This document shows, in pieces, positions 1-6,740 of a stretch of DNA of 11,168 nucleotides. The notes beneath the pieces were generated by a model that saw only the letters and a program-made list of their open reading frames with translations, was not told where the DNA came from and made no database searches. The first letter of the stretch is position 1. Each line of letters starts with the position of its first letter. The DNA lies in assembly GCA_025056955.1 (NCBI GenBank), contig JANWYL010000090.1, positions 1-11,168 of the forward strand. Direction: 5' to 3'. A program made the translations under genes and the position numbers. This stretch comes from Sandaracinaceae bacterium. Lineage in GTDB: Bacteria > Myxococcota_A > Polyangia > Polyangiales > Sandaracinaceae.

Positions 1-136
1 TATTTGTGGGAGTTTGTTACAAATTTTTCTTTTTCACTGGTTTCCAATACCGCGATAAGGGTGTAAAAGCTTCAAATCAAAAGCGGCTTTGGGATGGGCT
101 TGCCTATGATTCAAATCGCCTTGCAGCAAGTGCTTT

Positions 137-167
137 CCTCACATGAGGCGTTTATGCGTTACATAAA
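137..167. repeat. Two adjacent short inverted repeats in the leader
   Basis: CCTCA-CA-TGAGG lies at 137-148, and three bases later TTTATG-CGTTA-CATAAA lies at 151-167. Both pairs of arms match perfectly (5 and 6 bp). The short spacers make them more like protein-binding dyads than RNA hairpins. That they act as operator sites for a metal-responsive regulator is inference, and no regulator gene is present in the window. Confidence 0.35.
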
Positions 168-201
168 GTGCATTCAACCATCGCCCTCAGATGCGCAAGT
201 G

Positions 202-239
202 TGGTTTATATCGACTGTCAACCAAAAGGTTATATAACC
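202..239 (+). promoter_or_regulatory. Candidate operator/promoter with GGTTATATAACC palindrome
   Basis: A perfect 12-bp palindrome GGTTATATAACC sits at 228-239. Half-sites of the same kind, in alternating direction, lie just upstream: GGTT at 203-206 and AACC at 220-223, within the inverted repeat TGGTT-N13-AACCA at 202-224. The palindrome contains TATAAC (233-238), a good match to a sigma-70 -10 element. The matching -35 position (about 210-215) is poor, so the promoter call is weak, as would fit an activated or repressed promoter. A repressor bound to the palindrome would cover the -10. Function is inferred from position about 125 bp ahead of the efflux genes. Confidence 0.35.
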
Positions 240-301
240 GCATGGGCATGCCAAGGGCAATCAGGTTGTCGCAATGGGTTTAGGTAGGTGCCAAGTGAAT
301 G

Positions 302-319
302 ACACCTCGCGGAAGGTGT
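302..319 (+). repeat. Inverted repeat ACACCT-N6-AGGTGT in the 5' leader
   Basis: Six-base arms match perfectly around a 6-nt loop (CGCGGA), ending 44 nt before the first possible ATG of the efflux operon. There is no U-tract, so it is not an intrinsic terminator. It could be a weak RNA hairpin near the ribosome entry region or another DNA operator, and the sequence alone does not decide which. Confidence 0.35.
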
Positions 320-363
320 GATTGGTTGTAAGAGTGAAGTCATGAGGAACAGAGTCGAAGAAA

Positions 364-1629
364 ATGTGGAAGGGGATGCATAAAGGCCATCGAGACATGC
401 ATCGATGGTGGTTGAAAGCAATGGGTGGTTTGGTGCAACTGATTTGGGGCACTTGCGCTTTGGCTCAGTGGAGCATGGAGGAAGCGCTCGAGCGCGCCGT
501 GGAGCGGGCTCCTGAGGTCCAGCGGGCCAGGGCAGAGCTGGCAATTGCTGAGGCGTACCGGGAGTTTGGGCGAATACCTTGGGTGGCCAATCCAACGCTC
601 AGCTTGCGTGCGATGTTGGGCGTGCCTGATGATCGGGCGGCGATTTATGGGATTTTTTTGGGGATTCCAATTGATTTTTCCGGGAGGCAGGGCCTTAGGG
701 AGCGGGAAGCAGAAGAAATGGTGGCTGCAGCCGATGCTCGCCTGGAGGCAGCGCGCAACGATGCCAAAGCAGCAGCCCTTGTGGCCTACATCGATGTGGC
801 CATTGCGGACATGCGCTTTGAGCTGCGTCAAGCCCGCTTGCGGCTGGCCGAAGAGCTTTTGGCGCGAACGCAGGCGTTGCTCAAGGTCGGCGCCTCGACT
901 TTGCTTGAGCATGCGCTTGTTGAAGCGGAGGTGGGCCAGGCCCGAGCGGCTTCTGCGGAAGGGGCCCGCCTGGCTTGGGAGGCCAGGGCGCGTTTTCGGA
1001 ATGTGCTCGACCTGGACGCAGAGGAGGTCGTAACGGTCGAAGCGCTTGCTCCCCCCGAAGCCCCGCCAGGCGATCTCCAGGCTTGGTTGCGAAGGGCGCG
1101 TGAGCGGCGAGCGGAACCGAGGCATTTTTCAGCCCTCAGGCGACGACTCCGCCTTACGGAAAGCCGCCTTTTTGCGGAAAGGATTGACCCCTTGCTTTTT
1201 GGTGCTGAGTGGGAGACTCAAGGAAATGTGCAAAGCGCTCACACCTTTGGATTTTCTTTGAACTGGTCTTTCCCGATTCTTTGGACAGCTCAAGGCGATC
1301 GGGCGGTTGCTCGCGGAGAAGAGAACGCTGCTTCGGTGAATGAGGGGCTAGCGCTTCGTGGCGTGGAGCGCGAAGTGGTTGAAGCAGCTGGGCGTTTGGA
1401 GAATAGCTTACGTGCCTTGAAGGCGCTTCAAGAGGAGGCCATTCCGGCGATGGAGAGGGCCTTGGCCGGTGCGATGGAATTGCTTGAAAATGGTGCGACG
1501 GATATTTTTCACGTCCTTCTCACCCAAAAACAACTTTTCGAGATCAGAGAACGGGCGATCGATGCGATGAGTGAGGCTTGGAAGGCCAAGGCGGCATTGT
1601 GGCGGGCGATTGGAGGTTTCGATGAGTGA
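364..1629 (+). CDS. TolC-family outer membrane efflux factor (CzcC-like)
   Basis: This is the outer membrane channel subunit of a tripartite RND efflux system, expected to trimerise and span outer membrane and periplasm. From the first ATG it has 421 residues, a normal length for CzcC-type proteins. A signal peptide is visible: basic start, hydrophobic GGLVQLIWGTCALA, and a likely signal peptidase I cut after A34 (ALA/Q). The Cys at 31 is not in a lipobox, so lipidation is unlikely. Two OEP repeats follow, marked by NPTLSL (77-82) and the IPIDFSGRQG segment (101-110), then long Ala/Glu/Arg-rich helices and a second FSLNWSFPI strand. The start is uncertain: ATG at 364, 376, 397 (AAAGG ten bases before) and 421 are all in frame, and 397 gives the most compact signal peptide. 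It is first in the operon, and its last 8 nt overlap the next gene. Confidence 0.88.
   Translation: MWKGMHKGHRDMHRWWLKAMGGLVQLIWGTCALAQWSMEEALERAVERAPEVQRARAELAIAEAYREFGRIPWVANPTLSLRAMLGVPDDRAAIYGIFLGIPIDFSGRQGLREREAEEMVAAADARLEAARNDAKAAALVAYIDVAIADMRFELRQARLRLAEELLARTQALLKVGASTLLEHALVEAEVGQARAASAEGARLAWEARARFRNVLDLDAEEVVTVEALAPPEAPPGDLQAWLRRARERRAEPRHFSALRRRLRLTESRLFAERIDPLLFGAEWETQGNVQSAHTFGFSLNWSFPILWTAQGDRAVARGEENAASVNEGLALRGVEREVVEAAGRLENSLRALKALQEEAIPAMERALAGAMELLENGATDIFHVLLTQKQLFEIRERAIDAMSEAWKAKAALWRAIGGFDE
1612..1616 (+). promoter_or_regulatory. Ribosome binding site GGAGG for the membrane fusion gene
   Basis: GGAGG lies 5 nt before the ATG at 1622, inside the end of the upstream coding region. 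It decides that start over the in-frame ATG at 1571, which would add 17 residues (starting MRLGRPRRH) that look like read-through of the previous gene and precede the natural MSES start. Confidence 0.85.
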
Positions 1630-2854
1630 GAGCACCGCTTCCTCTCAGGTTGAGCAGAAATTGGAAGAGTCGGGGAAGGCTTCTTACCGAAGCAAGGTGG
1701 GTTGGTTGATGGTTGGGGTGGTTCTTGGAGCGGCAGGGACAAAGATTGTTGGATCGCCAGCCCAAACGGTACCTCCCCTCCCTCCTGAGGATGCAACTCG
1801 GTCAGCTGCTGCCAGGGTGATTCGTTTGAATCCATCTCTTGCAGAGCGCGCACGCATCGAGACCCAACGAATCGATTTCGAAGCGATGGTGCCAACCCTG
1901 GAACTCGTTGGGAGGGTGAGCTTTGATCCGGAACATGTGGCCGACATCGGTGGTCGCCTCGAAGGAAGGGTGACGGCGGTTTATGTGGAACTTGGCGATC
2001 GGGTGAAAGAAGGTGATTCCTTGGTGGCCATCGAGGGGCCTAAAATCGGGGATGCGGTGGCGGCCTTGCTTGAGGCAAAGGCTGAGCTTGCTGCTGCGAG
2101 GGCGCAAGCCGAGCGCCAAGCCCTTCTGCGACGCGAACAGCTCACAACCGCTGTGGCCGCTGAACAGGCCCTGGCAGAGGAGCGCGCGCTTGAAGCGCGT
2201 GTTCGAGGAGCGGAGCAGCAACTGGCTGCACTGGGTATTCCTCCAGCGCTCATCAACACGATCAACCGCTCTTCTGCTTTGCCTCGCTCTGTGATCCTGC
2301 GTGCACCCATCTCAGGTGAAGTGGTGGAGCGCAACGTGCACCTTGGTGCGGTTGTTGATCCAACACACCCCCTTTTGAGAATTGCGGATCTCGATCGGAT
2401 GTGGGTGGTGTTAGAAGCTTATGAACGCGATGTTGGCCGGTTGCGTGTGGGTGATAAAGTTGAAATCCGCTTAGAGTCAGAAGGTCAGCCAATCGCGATT
2501 GGCAGTGTGAATCATATCAGTTCCCTGATTGACGAGGAAACTCGCACTGCCGATGTGCGCGTGGAAATCGATAACAAAGAGCGGCGGCTGCGTGCTGGTC
2601 AATTCGTTCAAGCCACGGCCTATCTCTCCGGTGAAGCAGTTGATAACGTGCTTCTTGTGCCTACCTCTGCGGTAACCCAAGTCGGTGGAGTGCGCAGCGT
2701 TTTCGTGCGGGTAGGAGAAAATACCTATGAGGTGAAGCCAGTTGAAACGGCTCAACGCGTGGGCAATCGCTTGGTTGTGCTTCGTGGTTTGCTTCCGGGT
2801 GATGAAGTGGTAACAGCTGGCATTTTTGCCCTCAAAAGCGAAATGGAGCGCTGA
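1622..2854 (+). CDS. RND efflux periplasmic adaptor (membrane fusion protein, CzcB-like)
   Basis: This is the periplasmic adaptor that joins the inner membrane pump to the outer membrane channel, and it has 410 residues from the chosen start. In order I see a short cytoplasmic N-terminus, one membrane anchor (about 27-44, VGWLMVGVVLGAAG), and the first lipoyl half with GRLEGRVTAVYVELGDRVKEG (111-131). Then comes an Ala/Glu/Arg-rich alpha-hairpin (about 145-205) and the second lipoyl half (RAPISGEVVERNVHLGAVV, 227-245). A beta-barrel domain (about 255-335, with ETRTADVRVEI) and a membrane-proximal domain ending LLPGDEVVTAGIFALKSE complete it. The order is standard for the HlyD/CzcB family. It lacks the His-rich N-terminal metal segment found in some CzcB proteins. 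The start overlaps the upstream stop by 8 nt, and the stop overlaps the next ATG (TGATG). Confidence 0.9.
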   Translation: MSESTASSQVEQKLEESGKASYRSKVGWLMVGVVLGAAGTKIVGSPAQTVPPLPPEDATRSAAARVIRLNPSLAERARIETQRIDFEAMVPTLELVGRVSFDPEHVADIGGRLEGRVTAVYVELGDRVKEGDSLVAIEGPKIGDAVAALLEAKAELAAARAQAERQALLRREQLTTAVAAEQALAEERALEARVRGAEQQLAALGIPPALINTINRSSALPRSVILRAPISGEVVERNVHLGAVVDPTHPLLRIADLDRMWVVLEAYERDVGRLRVGDKVEIRLESEGQPIAIGSVNHISSLIDEETRTADVRVEIDNKERRLRAGQFVQATAYLSGEAVDNVLLVPTSAVTQVGGVRSVFVRVGENTYEVKPVETAQRVGNRLVVLRGLLPGDEVVTAGIFALKSEMER

Positions 2855-5800
2855 TGCTCGAATCACTCGTCAGGACTTCGATCAATAACCGTGTCATTTT
2901 TGCACTGATCACCTTTGCCATTTTGGTTGCGGGCTTTTTCGTTGTGCCTGCACTGCCTGTTGATGCTGTCCCGGATCTCACAAACACCCAAGTCTCTGTC
3001 ATCACCGAAGCGCCTGGCTTGTCTGCTGAGCAGGTCGAGCGTTTCGTTACCCTGCCCATCGAGATGGCGCTCAACGGCATGCCGATGCTCTCAGAGCTGC
3101 GCTCGATCACAAGAGGGGGGCTTTCTGTGGTGACCGCCGTTTTCAAAGATGGAACAGATGTGTGGTTTGCACGCTATCTCGTTCTTGAGCGGCTGCGCGA
3201 GGCCGAGTCCAGTTTGCCCCCAACGGCTGGCCCACCGCAATTGGGGCCGGTTTCAAGTGGGCTTGGAGAAATCTATCGCTTTGTGTTGCGTTCTGATCGC
3301 CACGATGCGATGGCGCTTCGCACGATTTTGGACTGGGAGATCGCTCCCCGCTTGCGCCAGGTTCCGGGGGTGATTGAAGTCAACGCGATGGGGGGTGCAG
3401 CCAAAGAATATCACGTCGTGCTGGATCCAAAACGCCTTGCAGCCCACGGCATTTCTTTGGGTGAAGTGGTAAGCGCCCTCGAACACAACAATGCCGCAGT
3501 TGGTGGGGGGTGGGTGGAGCGCGGCCCAGAGCTCATGGTGATTCGCGGTGAGTCTCAGTTTCGAGACACAAGCGATATCGCCTCGGTGGTTGTCAAAACC
3601 GAAGAAAACGGCACTCCCATTCTCATCAAGCACCTTGGTGATGTCCGGATCGGCGCAGCGCTACCTTATGGTGTGGTAACGATGAATGGGGAGAGTGATG
3701 CTGTGACTGGCGTGGTGATGATGCGGATCGGCGCCAATTCTCGCGAGGTGGTGCATGCTGTTCATGCAAAGCTTGCTGCGATTCAAAAAGATCTCCCAGA
3801 GGGTGTGGTCATCGATACTGTTTACGATCGGGCTGATTTTATTAGGCGCACCCTGAAAACAGTTGCAACCAACTTGGTTGAAGGTGCTTTGCTTGTGGCC
3901 ATTGTGGTTTTTGCTTTTTTGAGAAACTGGCGGGCTTCCCTTCTTGTGACCCTTGGCATTCCCTTTTCGATGATCGTTGCCATCTCTGGGATGCTGTGGT
4001 TTGGAATCGATGGCAACCTCATGTCGCTTGGAGCCATCGACTTTGGATTTTTGGTCGATGGTCCGATCGTGATGGTTGAAGCGATTGTCGCACGATTTGC
4101 ACTCGAACAGGTGATGAAAGACTTTTCCCCGGTCCAATCGGTGAAAGAGGCTCTTGAGCGGGTTGCAAGGCCGGTTGTTTTTTCGGTGTTGATCATTCTT
4201 CTCGTCTACCTTCCCCTTCTCACCCTTGAGGGGACAGAGGGCAAGATGTTTCGCCCCATGGCAGCCACGATGGGGCTTGCCCTTTTTGGCTCAGTGCTTT
4301 TTTCGTTGATCGCCTTCCCGGCCCTCAGTGCGTTGTTTTTGCGCCCCTCCAGTTCTTCCCACACCACCCATCACCATGAAGGCCAACTCGAGCACCACTA
4401 TCGAAGAAGCCTTCGCAAGGTGCTTGAGGCCCGTTTTTGGGTGATTGGTGCTGGTGCTCTGGCTTTTATTCTCTGCCTCCCTCTTTTGCTTTCGCTTGGG
4501 GCGGATTTTGTGCCACGCATTGAGGAAGGTGATATCGTGGTTGTGGTCAAGCGCATTCCGAGTGTTGGCCTGACGGAAGCACGGCGGCTTGACCTTGAGG
4601 TGCAGCAAGTGCTTCGGCGCTTTCCTGAGGTCTTAAGCACTGTGGCCATGAACGGGCGGCCAGAAGTGGCAACCGAGCCCGTTGGCATGGACTCTACTGA
4701 TATTCTTGTGCGCCTGAGGCCTCACGCGGAATGGAAGACGGCTCACGATCTGGATGCGCTCGGAGAAGCGATCAAGCGAGCGATTGAAAGCGAAGTCCCA
4801 GCGAGTTTTGTTTCTGTTTCTCAGCCGATTGAGGATCGCACCAACGAGCTCATTTCGGGTTCGCGTGCTGACGTGGCGATTGTGCTTTTCGGCGACGAGC
4901 TTGCGCGCATGAGCGATATTGCCAAGCGGATTGGGCGCTTGGTGGCGGGAATCAGCGGAGCCGGCGATATCCGCATCGAACGCGTTTTGGGGCTACCGAT
5001 GATCGAGGTGGAGATCGACCGGAAGAAGCTTGCGCGCTATGGATTAACGGCCGAGGATGCCCTGATTGCCGTCGAAGCCCTGCGTCAGGGGCGCAAAGTG
5101 GGGCAATTGTTTGAGGGGCAAAAGCGTTTTGATGTGAGGGTGCTTTTGCCTCCTTCGGAGCCGGGGCTAGAGGGATTGCGCAGGCTGCCAGTGGGTGCCT
5201 TCCGCGGCAATCTCGTTCCTCTTGGGCAAGTGGCTGAGGTGCGTGAAGTCGATGGCCCATCCCAAATCAGCCGCAGAGACATGCAGCGGCGCATTCGGGT
5301 GGAAGTCAATATCCGTGGGAGAGACCTCGTAAGCTTTGTCAACGAAGCCCGCGCCCTCGTCGAGCGCATGGTGGTTTTGCCCCCAGGGTATCGAATCGAG
5401 TGGGGAGGACAATTTGAAAACTTTGAACGCGCGACCAAACGACTGGGGGTGGTCTTGCCGATGGCGCTTGGAATCATTTTCGCGATGCTTTTTGTGATCT
5501 TCGGAAGCGCGCGCCATGCTTTAGCGGTTTTCACTGGTGTTCCCCTTGCAGCGATCGGTGGTGTGGTGGGGTTGGCGCTGAGGGGGATGTCTTTTTCCAT
5601 TCCTGCAGCCGTTGGCTTCATTGCCCTTTCGGGGATCGCTGTTCTCAACGGTGTGGTCATGGCCTCGGAAGTTGAAAGGCGCATCCAGATGGGTGCGGCG
5701 TGCGAGCGTGCCATCATCGATGGTGCAACTTCGGTTCTGCGAGCGATGTTGCTTACGGCCACTGTTGCCGCACTTGGCTTTTTGCCGATGGCGCTTTCAA

Positions 5801-5955
5801 CATCGGCAGGTTCCGAGGTTCAACGACCCTTGGCCACAACAGTGATTGGGGGCATGGTCTCAAGCACCCTTTTGGGGCTTTTTGTGCTTCCAGCACTGCT
5901 CTATGTTTTCCTTCGTGAGCGAGCGAGGGTGCAACTTGCTGCACCATCACCTTAA
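2854..5955 (+). CDS. czcA: Heavy-metal efflux RND permease (CzcA/HME family)
   Basis: This is the proton-driven inner membrane pump of the tripartite system. Its 1033 residues are the usual HME-RND length. TM1 (13-32) is followed by the family hallmark around PVDAVPDLTNTQVSV (35-49) and by LPIEMALNGMP (67-77). TM2-6 lie at about 339-495 and the second TM block at about 866-1020, separated by two large periplasmic porter loops. TM4 carries D396, D402 and E409 in DFGFLVDGPIVMVE, with the same spacing as D402/D408/E415 of Cupriavidus CzcA. These residues carry protons and metal in divalent-cation pumps and are absent from Cu/Ag CusA. The exact metal is not readable from this, and P404 and A410 replace the usual Ala and Asn. 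A His cluster (503, 506-508, 514, 515) lies in the cytoplasmic loop between the halves. GGAG five bases before the ATG is a good ribosome site. Confidence 0.93.
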   Translation: MLESLVRTSINNRVIFALITFAILVAGFFVVPALPVDAVPDLTNTQVSVITEAPGLSAEQVERFVTLPIEMALNGMPMLSELRSITRGGLSVVTAVFKDGTDVWFARYLVLERLREAESSLPPTAGPPQLGPVSSGLGEIYRFVLRSDRHDAMALRTILDWEIAPRLRQVPGVIEVNAMGGAAKEYHVVLDPKRLAAHGISLGEVVSALEHNNAAVGGGWVERGPELMVIRGESQFRDTSDIASVVVKTEENGTPILIKHLGDVRIGAALPYGVVTMNGESDAVTGVVMMRIGANSREVVHAVHAKLAAIQKDLPEGVVIDTVYDRADFIRRTLKTVATNLVEGALLVAIVVFAFLRNWRASLLVTLGIPFSMIVAISGMLWFGIDGNLMSLGAIDFGFLVDGPIVMVEAIVARFALEQVMKDFSPVQSVKEALERVARPVVFSVLIILLVYLPLLTLEGTEGKMFRPMAATMGLALFGSVLFSLIAFPALSALFLRPSSSSHTTHHHEGQLEHHYRRSLRKVLEARFWVIGAGALAFILCLPLLLSLGADFVPRIEEGDIVVVVKRIPSVGLTEARRLDLEVQQVLRRFPEVLSTVAMNGRPEVATEPVGMDSTDILVRLRPHAEWKTAHDLDALGEAIKRAIESEVPASFVSVSQPIEDRTNELISGSRADVAIVLFGDELARMSDIAKRIGRLVAGISGAGDIRIERVLGLPMIEVEIDRKKLARYGLTAEDALIAVEALRQGRKVGQLFEGQKRFDVRVLLPPSEPGLEGLRRLPVGAFRGNLVPLGQVAEVREVDGPSQISRRDMQRRIRVEVNIRGRDLVSFVNEARALVERMVVLPPGYRIEWGGQFENFERATKRLGVVLPMALGIIFAMLFVIFGSARHALAVFTGVPLAAIGGVVGLALRGMSFSIPAAVGFIALSGIAVLNGVVMASEVERRIQMGAACERAIIDGATSVLRAMLLTATVAALGFLPMALSTSAGSEVQRPLATTVIGGMVSSTLLGLFVLPALLYVFLRERARVQLAAPSP

Positions 5956-5966
5956 GATGGGTTGGA

Positions 5967-6740
5967 ATGAGCAGAAGGCCTCAAGATCACTACGGTCATC
6001 GCGCAAGACGAGAGGGATATCCAGCCCGATCGGTCTACAAGCTCCAAGCCATCGATGAGCGCTATCGCCTCTTTCACCCTGGGATGCGCGTGCTCGATCT
6101 CGGCGCAGCACCTGGAAGTTGGACGCTCTATGTCGCTGAGCGCCTGAGGGGAAGGGGTCAGGTGGTCGCTGTCGATCTTCAGAGGCTTGCGCTTGCACCC
6201 TCTTCTTTGATTCAGGTGTTGCAAATGGATGTTTTTGCAATTGAAGTTGGTGTAGAGCCTTTTTTGAGGGGGGCGTTCGATGTGGTGTTGAGCGATATGG
6301 CGCCATCAACGACGGGGAATCGAACAGTGGATCAGGCACGTTCTTTCAACTTGTTCATGAGGGCCCTTGAAGTGGCCCAGGGGGTGCTCAAAGAAGGTGG
6401 AGCCTTCGTTGGCAAAATTTTCCAAGGCCCAGACTTCGAAGAAGCACGCGCAGCGATGCGCGCTGCTTTTGCTGAAGTGAGGGTGGCAAAACCTCCCGCG
6501 AGCAGAAAAGAGAGCATTGAGGTGTTTTTGGTGGGGTTGCGGAAACAAGGGAGGGAAAAATCACCGGATGATTCGCCTGAGGAGCACTTCGAGGACAAAG
6601 AGACCCAGCGCTCCAAGGAGAAGCCAGGGGAGGAGGTTTTCGTATCGGTCAGGGGCTCGGCCTGTTTTGAGAAGGGGGCTCAGATCGCTTTCGATGATGC
6701 TTCCCCCCGTGGTTTTGGCGAGTGCGCGAAGGAGGTCTAG
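5967..6740 (+). CDS. rlmE: 23S rRNA 2'-O-methyltransferase RlmE (FtsJ/RrmJ family), with antisense-encoded tail
   Basis: This is an S-adenosylmethionine-dependent methyltransferase that in E. coli methylates the ribose of U2552 in the 23S rRNA A-loop. The SAM motif LDLGAAPGSW is at 43-52 and the acidic SAM-ribose residue D70 is in VVAVDLQ. The K-D-K-E catalytic set is complete: K25 in RSVYKL, D110 in SDMAPS, K150 in VGKIFQG and E185 in IEVFLV. The core ends near residue 196, matching the roughly 209-residue E. coli enzyme. About 60 extra residues follow, very polar (Glu, Lys, Ser) and probably disordered. They are encoded wholly opposite the 3' end of the convergent VWA gene, and I take them to be run-on from a lost stop codon. 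The ATG is only 11 nt after the pump stop with a weak ribosome site, so it may be co-transcribed with the efflux genes. Confidence 0.92.
   Translation: MSRRPQDHYGHRARREGYPARSVYKLQAIDERYRLFHPGMRVLDLGAAPGSWTLYVAERLRGRGQVVAVDLQRLALAPSSLIQVLQMDVFAIEVGVEPFLRGAFDVVLSDMAPSTTGNRTVDQARSFNLFMRALEVAQGVLKEGGAFVGKIFQGPDFEEARAAMRAAFAEVRVAKPPASRKESIEVFLVGLRKQGREKSPDDSPEEHFEDKETQRSKEKPGEEVFVSVRGSACFEKGAQIAFDDASPRGFGECAKEV

Larger units (their letters stand above)
1..363. other. Non-coding leader upstream of the efflux operon
   Basis: I find no convincing gene in this stretch. It is visibly richer in A+T than the coding sequence that follows. It contains several short perfect inverted repeats (80-90, 137-148, 151-167, 228-239, 302-319) and a cluster of GGTT/AACC tetramers between 176 and 327, so it most likely holds the promoter and operators of the efflux operon. 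A T-rich run near 24-32 follows a weak 5-bp dyad (TTTGT/ACAAA, 13-23), but this is not a convincing terminator for a gene to the left. A 47-codon open frame at 94-237 starts with ATG, has no clear Shine-Dalgarno and resembles nothing I know. I do not call it. Confidence 0.6.

Noticed and set aside
13..32. A possible terminator at the left edge: TTTGT-T-ACAAA followed by a T run.
   Set aside because: The arms are only 5 bp, A/T-rich and separated by a single base, so no stable stem-loop can form.
94..237. A 47-codon plus-strand open frame in the leader (MGLPMIQIALQQ...), with its stop inside the GGTTATATAACC palindrome.
   Set aside because: No convincing Shine-Dalgarno, no recognisable family, and a length that arises by chance in an AT-richer leader. 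It could be a leader peptide, but nothing beyond openness supports it.
340..1125. A 261-codon minus-strand open frame opposite the outer membrane factor.
   Set aside because: Antisense shadow. The product has an unnatural composition rich in Pro, Arg, His and Ser, with no domain, while the plus strand encodes a clear TolC-family protein.
1571..1621. An upstream ATG extending the membrane fusion protein by 17 residues.
   Set aside because: The GGAGG at 1612-1616 is ideally spaced for the ATG at 1622, and the added Arg-rich residues come from another frame of the preceding gene.
5085..5762. A 225-codon minus-strand open frame opposite the end of czcA.
   Set aside because: Antisense shadow of well-conserved RND sequence, rich in Thr, Arg, Ser and Pro, with no motif.
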